The notes under the pieces are model-generated. The model was not told the DNA's origin and did no database searches. It was given only the letters and a program-made list of their open reading frames with translations. Below, one piece after another: positions 1 through 6,747 of a stretch of 8,316 nt of DNA. The stretch comes from Candidatus Sumerlaeota bacterium (GTDB lineage: Bacteria > Sumerlaeota > Sumerlaeia > MWCT01 > JAGHBZ01), in the NCBI GenBank assembly GCA_021160705.1, contig JAGHBZ010000204.1:1-8316 (forward strand). Reading direction: 5' to 3'. Positions within the stretch are counted from its first letter, which is position 1, and every line of letters begins with the position of its first letter. The translations under genes were made by a program, and so were the position numbers.

Positions 1-8
1 ATTTCAGA

Positions 9-81
9 CCTATCCTGGTCTCCTGGATTCCTTATTTAATACTCTTTTTTCTATTAGGAAGCCAGGAAACCAGGAGATAGG
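9..81. repeat. Long imperfect inverted repeat (palindromic element)
   Basis: The left arm (9-31) and right arm (57-81) are near-perfect reverse complements. Aligned, they differ by a two-base gap and two substitutions over about 23-25 bases. They enclose a 25-nt AT-rich loop (32-56). Each arm holds two CCTGG/CCAGG cores, so the arms are themselves short direct repeats. As RNA this would form a strong hairpin, but no U-tract follows, so it is not a standard terminator. It could be a dispersed palindromic repeat or a small non-autonomous element. I see no second copy in this window. Confidence 0.6.
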
Positions 82-165
82 AGTTAACCTGTGAAGGGCA
101 GCTCTCATTTTCACATTTTAGAGATTTTGAGATTAGTGGTAGGCGATAAGGATGCTGAACCTTAA

Positions 166-286
166 TAAACCGACTAACCGACCTAAACGACTAAACCGAC
201 TTAAACCGACCTAAACCGAACTAACCGACCAAACGGACACAACGGACTAAACAGACTTAACGGACTAACGGATAAACGGACACAAC
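166..286. repeat. Degenerate tandem repeat, about 13 units of 7-11 bp
   Basis: Roughly thirteen consecutive units fit TAA(A)CCGAC(C/T) or TAA(A)CGGAC. The first seven units (166-230) carry mostly a CCGAC core. The later ones (231-286) switch to a GGAC core, mostly CGGAC with one CAGAC. Unit length varies between 7 and 11 bases, so no reading frame is kept and the array is not coding. It lies 84 bp right of the long palindrome in the same gene-free stretch. Its function is unknown; slippage-driven expansion and protein-binding iterons are both possible. Confidence 0.75.
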
Positions 287-499
287 TTTTTGATTTTTAG
301 AACTCCCCAGCAGGAGTCTGTGGCAGAGCTGAGAGGCTTCCCATCTTTAGGGCAAAGAATACTACGTCATTGCTAAATAATCGTTTATGCACAGATTCTA
401 TCTTTACAACAGAGTATACGAGATTTCCTTTGTAGAGCAATATGGTGCTTCTATGCGGGGAGAAATAAGCAACTCAGCTCCTCACCGCAGGAGATGACT
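287..499. other. Intergenic stretch downstream of the mscS-type gene
   Basis: No open frame with a ribosome binding site was recognised here. Two short hairpins are visible: ACTCC/GGAGT around 302-317, and CTCCT (478-482) with AGGAG (489-493). The second lies just past the stop codon of the minus-strand channel gene but is not followed by a T-tract on that strand, so it is at best a weak terminator. Confidence 0.4.
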
Positions 500-1555
500 T
501 TATTTTACTTCACAGGTATATATCATCTGTGTCGGGTAGGCGAACTCTATTCCGCGTTTCTCAAACTCTTCTTTAATTGCGAGGTTAATCGCCTGCTGAG
601 TATCCATATATTTGTTATAATCACGGCTCAGCACATAGTAAACTACCTCAAATATAAGACTGAAGTCCCCAAATGAAGAAAAATGTGCCCGGTCAAATGC
701 AGTGTCTTCAATCCCTTCTATTATGCTTTTTATGATAGAAGGTATTTCCCGGAGTTGTTCGCATTTTGTTTCATACGTGACGCCGATTTTAAACACAACG
801 CGTCGTTTTGCCATCCGCTTATAATTGCGAATACGTGAATTCGTGAGGTCTGTGTTGGAAAAGACGAGTTGCTCACCACTAAGACTGCGGATACGTGTGG
901 TTTTAATCCCTATATACTCCACTGTCCCGAGATAATTATCAATGATGATAAAATCGCCCACTTCAAAAGGACGGTCAAACAGGATAGTGAAATAATTAAA
1001 CATATCGCCGAGTACTGCCTGAGACGCCAGCGCAACAGCCACACCACCAATTCCTAAACCAGCAATCACCGTTGAAATCTTAAACCCAAGATTGTCCAGC
1101 AGAAACACAAGCGCAAGACCAAAAATTATCACCTTTATTGCCGGCAGTATTGCCCTGATGTTTCGTTCTTTTGTCTCGTCCGGTGACTTCTTTAGCCAGT
1201 AATCCTTGAGCAGAAACTCCAGTGTTGCCGCTGTGAATCGTGCCGCCATAAACGTCAGCAGTATCACTCCCAGGACGTCTATCACTTTGCTTACAGTGGG
1301 ATGCAGATATAACCCTCGTGTTGCAATGTAAAACGCTCCGAAATATAGAAGGGGTACTATGGTCTTCTCTATTATCGTAATCAGGAAATCGTCAATATTA
1401 GTTTTTGTCTTCTCTGCCCATTTTTTCAGGCGTGCTATGACGATACTCTTCACCACTCTGACACTGAGAATACCAATTACTAAGATGGCAAGACTCACAA
1501 TATAATCAACCACACGGTTGTTCAAAAATGTTGTCTGCATTATCTCCTTGACCAT
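500..1555 (-). CDS. MscS-family small-conductance mechanosensitive ion channel
   Basis: This is an integral membrane channel that opens under membrane tension to release solutes during hypo-osmotic shock. The 351-aa protein has hydrophobic segments at about 17-41, 66-84, 91-111, 137-155 and 163-197. The last is the glycine/alanine-rich pore helix of the family, from VIAGLGIGG (163-171) through ALASQAVLGD to FDRPFEVGD (193-201). The cytoplasmic beta domain follows (about 201-265), then a C-terminal alpha/beta domain ending in RGIEFAYPTQMIY (334-346), a typical MscS tail. Length and roughly five predicted helices resemble YnaI-sized rather than E. coli MscS-sized channels. Start choice is uncertain: Met1 has AGGAGG at 1569-1574, a long 13-nt spacing, while Met6 (1538-1540) has AAGGAG only about 3 nt upstream. 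The family call is secure; the subfamily is not. Confidence 0.93.
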   Translation of the reverse strand: MVKEIMQTTFLNNRVVDYIVSLAILVIGILSVRVVKSIVIARLKKWAEKTKTNIDDFLITIIEKTIVPLLYFGAFYIATRGLYLHPTVSKVIDVLGVILLTFMAARFTAATLEFLLKDYWLKKSPDETKERNIRAILPAIKVIIFGLALVFLLDNLGFKISTVIAGLGIGGVAVALASQAVLGDMFNYFTILFDRPFEVGDFIIIDNYLGTVEYIGIKTTRIRSLSGEQLVFSNTDLTNSRIRNYKRMAKRRVVFKIGVTYETKCEQLREIPSIIKSIIEGIEDTAFDRAHFSSFGDFSLIFEVVYYVLSRDYNKYMDTQQAINLAIKEEFEKRGIEFAYPTQMIYTCEVK

Positions 1556-1558
1556 CGT

Positions 1559-1753
1559 TTACTTATAACCTCCTGATTTAGTCGGGTAAAATTTATTGTT
1601 ATGTTCTGCGCTCTGTTTTTGTTTTGTGAACGATATTATGAGGATGAGAAAATAAGTATTCAACAAAAACTTTGCAATGGCGAATATTGATTTATCAGAA
1701 ATATTCCCTTGTGTTTGAACTCCATTCATCCAGCTGATTTTCACCTGTACCAA
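1559..1753 (-). CDS. Doubtful small ORF directly upstream of the mscS-type gene
   Basis: This is a 64-codon open frame opening with TTG. An ATG lies at codon 9 (1727-1729). Its stop codon lies 3 nt before the channel gene's ATG, and the channel's AGGAGG is inside its last codons. The predicted peptide has one hydrophobic stretch (about residues 25-42, FAIAKFLLNTYFLILIIS) and a polar, lysine-rich tail. I recognise no family, and neither start has a good SD. The tight junction would fit translational coupling, but it may simply be open leader sequence. Low confidence that it is translated. Confidence 0.18.
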   Translation of the reverse strand: MVQVKISWMNGVQTQGNISDKSIFAIAKFLLNTYFLILIISFTKQKQSAEHNNKFYPTKSGGYK

Positions 1754-1769
1754 TCCAAAACTTTTACAT

Positions 1770-1799
1770 TTGAAAGTAACCAGTTCAAAACTCTACTAT
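1770..1799 (+). promoter_or_regulatory. Possible sigma70-type promoter for the glycosyltransferase gene
   Basis: A TTGAAA -35-like hexamer (1770-1775) and a TACTAT -10-like hexamer (1794-1799) are separated by 18 bp. Transcription would start near 1806 and give a leader of about 140 nt before the ATG at 1947. This was identified by eye only. Confidence 0.35.
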
Positions 1800-1820
1800 T
1801 TTGTATACCTTCTGCAATCA

Positions 1821-1905
1821 CACTGTTTAAAGTGATGTGAGCGTTTTTCCGGTATCTCACTGGAGATGTGAGGAGAGTGACTGAGAGAAAAAACATTATT
1901 CTCTC
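1821..1905 (+). promoter_or_regulatory. Leader with three short inverted repeats
   Basis: Three dyads lie in the presumed 5' leader of the glycosyltransferase gene. CACTGTTTAAAGTG (1821-1834) is a near-palindrome with one mismatched pair. ATCTC-ACTG-GAGAT lies around 1854-1867. GAGAGAA (1883-1889) pairs perfectly with TTCTCTC (1899-1905) across a 9-nt loop. The first resembles a possible operator and the third a stable small hairpin. No known riboswitch class was recognised. Confidence 0.3.
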
Positions 1906-1914
1906 TGCATTGAG

Positions 1915-1950
1915 ATGCGCTTCGGCTCTATGAGTGAGTCTGCCGAATGA
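1915..1950 (+). CDS. Possible leader mini-ORF overlapping the GT39 start
   Basis: An 11-codon frame (MRFGSMSESAE) ends with a TGA that overlaps the glycosyltransferase ATG as ATGA at 1947-1950. The glycosyltransferase start has no clear SD of its own, so re-initiation after this frame is conceivable. The mini-ORF also lacks a convincing SD. Short frames of this size arise often by chance, so this is a weak call. Confidence 0.15.
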   Translation: MRFGSMSESAE

Positions 1951-3422
1951 AACATAAGCACAAAAATAAAGAGATTCTCTTTCTTATATTGCCCGTTGTG
2001 CTATTTCTGGTACTGGCTTCTTATAAGCTCGGAACCACCAGCCTCTGGCTTGACGAGATACTTTCATTGGATATTAGTGATGGTTCGTTGTCTGAGTTGA
2101 GAGAGGGAATCCGCCAGGAGACTCACGCTCCATTTTCTTATCTTGTACTTTATGTGTTTTTAAAGCTCTTCGGCGTTTCTGAATTTGTCGGACGCCTACC
2201 CGGAGTGCTTTCCGCTGTGGGCGGCATTATTGCCCTTTACTTTTTTGCACGGCAACTCACGGACTCTAAAACCGCTTTAATGTCCTGCATCATTCTTGCC
2301 ACTTCGCCTTTCTACATTGAGTTTGCGCGTGAAATTCGCCGATATGCACTCAGTGCACCGCTCGCTGTTCTGGTATGGATATATTTTCTTCGCATTATAC
2401 GAAGAGGTGAGAAAAGAGACGCCTGCATTTACGCTGGGGTAGCCGCACTCCTGCTCCTCACGTTCTACTGGGGAATCGCAATTCTCCTGTTTCAATTTAT
2501 CTTTACCTGGTTTCTCCGAATCTCTCCAAGAAAAAAGAAAATCCTGCTACTCAGCTGGATAACCGCAGGTGGCGTTTTTTTACCCTGGCTCCCTACTTTT
2601 ATTTATCAGTATAAACAAAATAAGGTCGGCATAATAGAGCGATATTTTCCCGCTGGTATTACCATAAATGATGTGCTCGTGAGAATTGAGGATATGTTGC
2701 TTGGCACATCTGTATACGATATTCTGGGCTTAACTGGGATTCTTCTAACAGGTGTTATAATAATTCTTTGCCTGATACAGTATGTTAGAATCTTCAGGAG
2801 AGGGTCTCACTCACCACTGGTGCGCACTAAGTCCCGACTTATCCTTCTTATCCCCTGGACATTGTGGGGTCCTTTTCTTGTGTTTGTCGGGTTATGCCTT
2901 ATTCGACCAATTTTTCTTTCGCGGTATCTAATGATGCTCGCACCTTTTGTAGCACTTTTTCTTGGCACTGCAATCTCTTATACAAAAAGGAAAAAGACAT
3001 ATTTGTTTCTCAGCGCCCTTGTTCTGGTCTCATTGTTCAGCTACCACGCATATCTCAAGAGAATGCCACGGCAGGACTGGCGCGGTCCCGCATACTATTT
3101 GGTGGCTCATATACAACCAAAAGATGTTATCGTTACTGCCAACATCAACGACACATCCTGCCTTATCTATTACTTTAAAATGCTGGGCAGGGCTGAACTT
3201 AATCACAACACCTTTCCCTTTAAACTCTTTTACCGTCTTACCAGAGGTCGTTATCTCTATCCCACTCGTACTTTATGGTTTCTATGGACGAACCCACAAA
3301 GACAAAAAGAACAATTATCCATACTCCAGAATAAAAACACTCAGATAGGACGTATTATGTTTCTAAAAGGTGTTGCCCTGTATAAATTCACGGGAAAAAG
3401 CTCCACAGAGATAAGCAAGTAA
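1947..3422 (+). CDS. GT39-type (ArnT/PMT-like) membrane glycosyltransferase
   Basis: This is a polytopic membrane enzyme of the GT-C fold. Such proteins transfer sugars from polyprenyl-phosphate donors on the outer face of the cytoplasmic membrane; the acceptor cannot be read from sequence. The 491-aa protein starts with a lysine-rich cytoplasmic tail and a first helix (about 10-27). The family's acidic pair follows in LWLDE (33-37, D36/E37). ETHAPFSY (58-65) and REIRRYAL (128-135) match the first-loop and second-loop motifs. Many further helices run to about residue 365, including RPIFLSRYLMM (320-330), and then a soluble tail of about 120 residues begins near DWRG (377-380). The architecture and DE motif are typical of 'glycosyltransferase family 39' proteins. 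There is no clear SD before the ATG. It stands alone on the plus strand and converges with the rubrerythrin gene. Confidence 0.88.
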   Translation: MKHKHKNKEILFLILPVVLFLVLASYKLGTTSLWLDEILSLDISDGSLSELREGIRQETHAPFSYLVLYVFLKLFGVSEFVGRLPGVLSAVGGIIALYFFARQLTDSKTALMSCIILATSPFYIEFAREIRRYALSAPLAVLVWIYFLRIIRRGEKRDACIYAGVAALLLLTFYWGIAILLFQFIFTWFLRISPRKKKILLLSWITAGGVFLPWLPTFIYQYKQNKVGIIERYFPAGITINDVLVRIEDMLLGTSVYDILGLTGILLTGVIIILCLIQYVRIFRRGSHSPLVRTKSRLILLIPWTLWGPFLVFVGLCLIRPIFLSRYLMMLAPFVALFLGTAISYTKRKKTYLFLSALVLVSLFSYHAYLKRMPRQDWRGPAYYLVAHIQPKDVIVTANINDTSCLIYYFKMLGRAELNHNTFPFKLFYRLTRGRYLYPTRTLWFLWTNPQRQKEQLSILQNKNTQIGRIMFLKGVALYKFTGKSSTEISK

Positions 3423-3435
3423 CTTTGACACATCT

Positions 3436-3479
3436 CAGGAGATATAGCTGAATTCAGTAAAGCAGAAGATTATCTCCTG
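3436..3479. terminator. Inverted repeat between convergent genes, possible bidirectional terminator
   Basis: CAGGAGATA (3436-3444) and TATCTCCTG (3471-3479) are perfect 9-bp reverse complements with a 26-nt loop. The loop contains the 10-bp palindrome CTGAATTCAG (3448-3457). The position, between the GT39 stop (3422) and the rubrerythrin stop (3502), suits a shared terminator. Neither strand has a T-tract right after the stem, so intrinsic termination is not assured. Confidence 0.35.
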
Positions 3480-3501
3480 CTCGCCCGATACTTCGCCGTG
3501 T

Positions 3502-4005
3502 CTAAAAAGTTTTGAACTTATCGCTCGGAGCACCACAGACGGGGCAACGTTCCGGAGGCTCGCCTTCACCAGTGTAGCCGCAGACACTGCATATAAATAT
3601 TTGCCCAATTTCCGCGTCTTTTCCAGCGTCTACTGACTGTGTTGCCTGGTGGTACATTGCTGAGTGAATCTTCTCCGCTTCAAGGGCGAAATGAATAGAC
3701 CGCTGTGCTTCTTTCTCCTGCTGGAGTCTGGCGACCGCATCAAATGCTGGATACATCTCTTCCACTTCATATGTCTCCCCCTCAATAGCAGAACCCAGAT
3801 TCTCAAGTGTACCACCAAGTTCTCCAAGTGCCTTGAAATGATTCGTTGCGTGAACCTGCTCCGCATAGGCTATTGCTCGGAACAGCCTGGCTATGTTTGG
3901 ATACCCTTCAGCTTCCGCCTTCTGCGCAAAGATGAGGTACTTCATATGTGCCTGGCTTTCCCCAGCAAACGCTGTCCTCAGGTTTGATTCTGTCATTTTT
4001 CGCAT
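3502..4005 (-). CDS. rbr: Rubrerythrin (di-iron domain plus C-terminal rubredoxin-like domain)
   Basis: Rubrerythrin is a cytoplasmic peroxidase that reduces hydrogen peroxide in anaerobes, using electrons from rubredoxin or NAD(P)H-linked reductases. The 167-aa protein has a four-helix ferritin-like domain (1 to about 130). Candidate iron ligands are E16, E49 with H52, E77/E80 in GETYEVEEMYP, and E111 with H114 in EAEKIH. A rubredoxin-like FeS4 knuckle follows, C139-x2-C142 and C154-x2-C157, ending a few residues before the C-terminus. All expected ligands are present, so it should be active. The start at 4005 is supported by AGGAGG (4013-4018) 7 nt upstream; Met4 would be too far from it. 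The nearest upstream gene on the same strand is the ZIP transporter, about 170 bp away, and a separate promoter is likely. Confidence 0.96.
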   Translation of the reverse strand: MRKMTESNLRTAFAGESQAHMKYLIFAQKAEAEGYPNIARLFRAIAYAEQVHATNHFKALGELGGTLENLGSAIEGETYEVEEMYPAFDAVARLQQEKEAQRSIHFALEAEKIHSAMYHQATQSVDAGKDAEIGQIFICSVCGYTGEGEPPERCPVCGAPSDKFKTF

Positions 4006-4046
4006 CGTTTCTCCTCCTATTTTATTTTAACTTCTAATGAGTGTAT

Positions 4047-4092
4047 CCACAATCGTGGTGGTTGCATTATAAAAACTAGATAAAGCTTTCAA
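4047..4092 (-). promoter_or_regulatory. Putative rubrerythrin promoter with small palindrome
   Basis: On the minus strand there is a perfect TATAAT (4066-4071) and a TTGAAA -35-like hexamer (4087-4092), with a rather short 15-bp spacer. CCAC-AATC-GTGG (4047-4058) falls at about +1 to +12 of the predicted transcript and could be an operator or a 5' hairpin. The TTTTTATAAT core would also read as an archaeal TATA box, but the tRNA argues for a bacterium. No canonical PerR or Fur box was recognised. Confidence 0.45.
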
Positions 4093-4173
4093 CATCACCT
4101 GCCATTAAAGTTATACAATTTCTGGCTTCGCATAGACCGATATAGGCGTTTTCAAAATCTCACGAGTGGAATA

Positions 4174-4986
4174 TTACCCAAACGCCAAGTCAAGTATCAT
4201 CATTACGGTAAATCCTATCATAAGGCTTAAAGTAGCCAGGTCAGCATTACCGCCACGTTGCGACTCCGGGATAACTTCCTCCACCACGACAAATATCATC
4301 GCCCCTGCAGCAAAACTCAATGCGTATGGAAGAATCGGCTCGGCAAATATAATCGCTGATGCGCCAATCACTCCTGCTATGGGTTCAACCACCCCTGATA
4401 GCTGCCCATACCAGAAACTCTTCAACTGCGACATCCCTTCACGTCGTAGCGGAATTGAGACCGCTGCACCTTCAGGGAAATTTTGTATCCCGATACCCAG
4501 CGCAAGCGCCATAGCCGCTGGTAATGTGGCTGACGGTAAACCTGCTGCAACCGCCCCAAAGGCTACCCCTACTGCAAGTCCCTCAGGGATGTTGTGCAAA
4601 GTTATGGCAAGAATAAGCAATGTACTCCTTCGCCAGGTTGTCTTCATCCCTTCTGCTGTCTCAGCAGGAAAACCTATATGGAGATGCGGCAGTAGTCGGT
4701 CAATCAATCTCAAAAAAAGACCCCCCAGCATAAACCCCACTGCTGCAGGTATCCAGGCTGGTATCCCCTTGCCTGCCGAAATCTCTATTGCTGGAGCCAG
4801 GAGCGACCAGAAACTCGCTGAAATCATCACCCCACCCGCAAAACCAAGCATCACATCCAGCAGTTTCTTGCCCATTCTCTTTGTGAAAAATACCGTCCCT
4901 GCTCCAAGTGCTGTCACTGACCACGTAAAAAGCGTCGCCAGAAACGCCTGCACTATCGGATGTAATGTTTGAATACTCTCTATCAT
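4174..4986 (-). CDS. ZIP-family divalent metal transporter (GufA/ZIP11-like)
   Basis: This is an inner-membrane transporter that moves divalent metals such as zinc, iron or manganese into the cytoplasm; the exact metal cannot be assigned. The 270-aa protein has about eight hydrophobic segments. The signature metal-binding motifs are HNIPEG (131-136) in TM4 and QNFPEG (168-173) in TM5, forming the binuclear metal site. EPIAG (201-205) and VVEEVIPES (234-242) in later helices fit the GufA/ZupT branch. The loop between TM3 and TM4 (about 100-120) is short, with HLH at 101-103 rather than a long histidine-rich stretch. The start at 4986 is backed by AAGGAA (4991-4996) a few bases upstream. It lies between the two di-iron protein genes, so an iron or manganese role is plausible but inferred. 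Confidence 0.93.
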   Translation of the reverse strand: MIESIQTLHPIVQAFLATLFTWSVTALGAGTVFFTKRMGKKLLDVMLGFAGGVMISASFWSLLAPAIEISAGKGIPAWIPAAVGFMLGGLFLRLIDRLLPHLHIGFPAETAEGMKTTWRRSTLLILAITLHNIPEGLAVGVAFGAVAAGLPSATLPAAMALALGIGIQNFPEGAAVSIPLRREGMSQLKSFWYGQLSGVVEPIAGVIGASAIIFAEPILPYALSFAAGAMIFVVVEEVIPESQRGGNADLATLSLMIGFTVMMILDLAFG

Positions 4987-5089
4987 ATTTCCTTAATTCA
5001 AAACGTCAACCTCTGATAAAAACAAAGATATGATTCCCAAACGCTATTAAACCGCATTATTTGGTGATAAGTGTGCCACCTGAGATTTC

Positions 5090-5125
5090 TTAACTCTCCT
5101 CAGTTAACCATCTAAACGGGATGGT
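5090..5125. repeat. Two adjacent perfect hairpins in the di-iron/ZIP intergenic region
   Basis: TTAACT (5090-5095) pairs with AGTTAA (5102-5107) across a 6-nt loop, and ACCATC (5107-5112) pairs with GATGGT (5120-5125) across a 7-nt loop. The two stems share base 5107, so they are contiguous. They lie in the 220-bp gap between the di-iron gene's stop (5207) and the ZIP start (4986). No T-tract follows on either strand. They may mark an RNA processing or stability element, or a weak terminator. Confidence 0.35.
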
Positions 5126-5206
5126 ACTACTCTCCTCGCCTCTGTTATTCATACTGATAGGCACTTGCGGTAAATCAGAATTGATACCTCTCAGAGTATT
5201 TCAGGC

Positions 5207-5710
5207 TTATTCAGTGAACTGTATATCTTTACCCGAGTATTCTCGCAGGAGTTCTCGCAACTCTAAAAAATGTTTTCGCTCCTCTTCAATAATTGTATCT
5301 ATCAATCCTTGCTGGTGTGCAGGGACTAATCCTTTGAGCTCCTGATAATATAAGATAGAATCCAGTTCTCGCTGGAGCGCAAACTCTATAGCCTGAAGCA
5401 GACTATCTATCTTTAACATCTCCTCTTCCTGCTTTTCTAAATCAAAAATCCTGGTATCAACAAACGCCTTCAGATACGCTTCATATTCTCCTGAATAACT
5501 CTCCGGTGTCTGATATTCCTGTTTGTCAAATCTGGACTTAATTGACTCAAAGTATTCTTTATGTCTCCCTTCTTCATCTGCCAGATACTTAAATATTCTT
5601 TTTATATTCTCGTCATCTATCTTCTCAGCGACACGGCGATAGAACCGTTCTCCATTCTCCTCAATTCTGATGGCGAATTGAAACACTTCACTCACATTAA
5701 ACATCACCAC
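5207..5710 (-). CDS. Rubrerythrin-like di-iron protein lacking the rubredoxin domain
   Basis: This is a ferritin-like four-helix protein of the rubrerythrin/COG1633 type, probably cytoplasmic and binding a di-iron centre. The 167-aa sequence has helix motifs EENGERFY (17-24), DEEGRHKEYF (45-54), REL (114-116) and IIEEERKHF (140-148). These supply candidate ligands E17/E18, E47 with H50, E115, and E143/E144 with H147. There are no cysteines at all, so the FeS4 domain of classical rubrerythrin is absent and any electron donor must be separate. A peroxidase, oxidase or iron-handling role is possible. The start is GTG at 5708-5710: a full AAGGAGGTGA (5715-5724) sits at the right distance. GTG (5705-5707) and ATG (5702-5704) follow in frame but are increasingly far from it. 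The upstream neighbour, a membrane protein gene, ends 126 bp away. Confidence 0.88.
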   Translation of the reverse strand: MVMFNVSEVFQFAIRIEENGERFYRRVAEKIDDENIKRIFKYLADEEGRHKEYFESIKSRFDKQEYQTPESYSGEYEAYLKAFVDTRIFDLEKQEEEMLKIDSLLQAIEFALQRELDSILYYQELKGLVPAHQQGLIDTIIEEERKHFLELRELLREYSGKDIQFTE

Positions 5711-5714
5711 GTTC

Positions 5715-5724
5715 TCACCTCCTT
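5715..5724 (-). promoter_or_regulatory. Full-length SD AAGGAGGTGA setting a GTG start
   Basis: Ten consecutive bases match the full anti-SD complement of bacterial 16S rRNA. The GGAGG core ends 7 nt before the GTG at 5710, which favours that start over the in-frame GTG and ATG just downstream. Confidence 0.8.
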
Positions 5725-5836
5725 ACTCCTCCTGTTCAATCCTGTTTAAACCCATTGGTTCATATAATTTCTTGCAGAGAAAAGAATCTCTCAGAGTAAT
5801 TTACGCAAAGTATAACAAGGATTTTTTCACCGCTAT

Positions 5837-6520
5837 TTAGACACCTGTCCTGCCCCAGCTATTTATTCTATCTGTTGACACGCCATCTCCCTGCACAGCC
5901 TTTGCTTGAGCCGATAACTCCCGATATACATAAGCCCAGGCTACCATTGTCGTTGGCACTGTTGCAAATAAGCCTATCACCAGACAGAGTGCACCAAGTA
6001 AATTAATAAGCCCCAGTAATAGCCCAAAAAGAAACAAATCCCACTTCGCACCTCTTGTAATTAAAGAGCTTTTCTTCAGAGCTTGTATAGGACCCACTCC
6101 TTCTTCTACAATGAAATAGGGGAAAAACCAAAATTTGATTGACCAGATAATCCCCGGAATAATTAGTAAGAGTAGACCCACAATAACAATCAAACCATAA
6201 AGTATTGACCCTGCTACATACTTGAAAAATAAAGGAAAACAGGTGAAAAGGTCGCCTAACTCAGCTTCCTCTTCGTCGCAGAACCTCAGGGCAATTTTGA
6301 TTACTCCCATTTGAACCACTATTGATATAACCCAGGAGCCAAGATGAATAAGAATCGCCAGAAGTGGGGCGTCTTTTCTGACTAATTTTTCAATGAAATC
6401 TGGTATAACATAAATCAATCCTACTACTATAAGAAGAATAATAAAAAAACCAAGATTACTTTTCATTGTCCTCCAGCCAAAACGGATTGCTTCACCTTTG
6501 GAAAACTTCTGAGTTGTCAT
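5837..6520 (-). CDS. DUF975-like integral membrane protein of unknown function
   Basis: The 227-aa protein begins with a short polar, basic tail (KFSKGEAIRFGWRTMKSN) and has hydrophobic segments at about 24-40, 53-78, 98-123, 126-138 and 162-197. Its best-conserved part is the IPGIIW (121-126) stretch, followed by PYFIVEE (134-140) and then ALKKSSLITRGAKWDLF (147-163). This 'Ala-Leu..Ser..Gly..trp' pattern after an IPGI helix is typical of the DUF975/YciC-like group of bacterial membrane proteins, whose function is not established. The C-terminal tail (about 200-227) is soluble. The start is well supported by AGGAGG (6529-6534), 8 nt from the ATG. The flavin reductase gene upstream ends 227 bp away, so co-transcription is uncertain. 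Confidence 0.8.
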   Translation of the reverse strand: MTTQKFSKGEAIRFGWRTMKSNLGFFIILLIVVGLIYVIPDFIEKLVRKDAPLLAILIHLGSWVISIVVQMGVIKIALRFCDEEEAELGDLFTCFPLFFKYVAGSILYGLIVIVGLLLLIIPGIIWSIKFWFFPYFIVEEGVGPIQALKKSSLITRGAKWDLFLFGLLLGLINLLGALCLVIGLFATVPTTMVAWAYVYRELSAQAKAVQGDGVSTDRINSWGRTGV

Positions 6521-6747
6521 TTTGCAACCCTCCTTTCCTTAAAGATTTTTGATGCCAGATGTTATCTAAGTTTTTTCGCCTGCCGGGAGTTGTTAAGACT
6601 TATCTCTAATCTCTTGATTGATAATACCTTTGCTAAATGAATCCATCAGATAGCATACAAATAAGCCACTTCTCGCCTCGTAAGGATACCGCTCTACCCA
6701 GAAACAAACATTCTCGCAGAACTTGATTATCTTTAAATTTTTCGGAG
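6521..6747. other. Intergenic gap, no gene recognised
   Basis: Only the SD of the DUF975-like gene stands out. I looked for a rubredoxin (CPxCG motifs) downstream of the flavin reductase on the minus strand and found none. No strong promoter or terminator is evident. Confidence 0.5.

Noticed and set aside
90..115. TGTGAA ... TTCACA dyad, considered as a CRP-like site
   Set aside because: The 14-nt spacer does not fit the CRP half-site spacing and no promoter or gene follows.
166..286. Tandem array considered as a CRISPR or telomere-like repeat
   Set aside because: Units are 7-11 bp with no spacers, so it is not CRISPR. The array is internal and degenerate rather than terminal.
2864..3348. 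Two overlapping plus-strand frames inside the glycosyltransferase gene
   Set aside because: They are out-of-frame readings of the GT39 coding sequence, which has continuous family motifs and helices.
3630..3987. Alternative frames on both strands over the rubrerythrin gene
   Set aside because: The rubrerythrin frame has complete iron ligands and an SD; the others have neither.
4166..4972. Plus-strand 268-codon open frame
   Set aside because: It lies antisense to the ZIP transporter, whose HNIPEG and QNFPEG motifs prove the minus-strand frame. The plus-strand product is a proline/alanine/isoleucine-rich mixture with no family features.
5188..5798. Exact 11-bp repeat CTCTCAGAGTA at 5188 and 5788, flanking the di-iron gene
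   Set aside because: Several 11-base matches are expected by chance in a window of this size. No target-site or mobile-element features accompany it.
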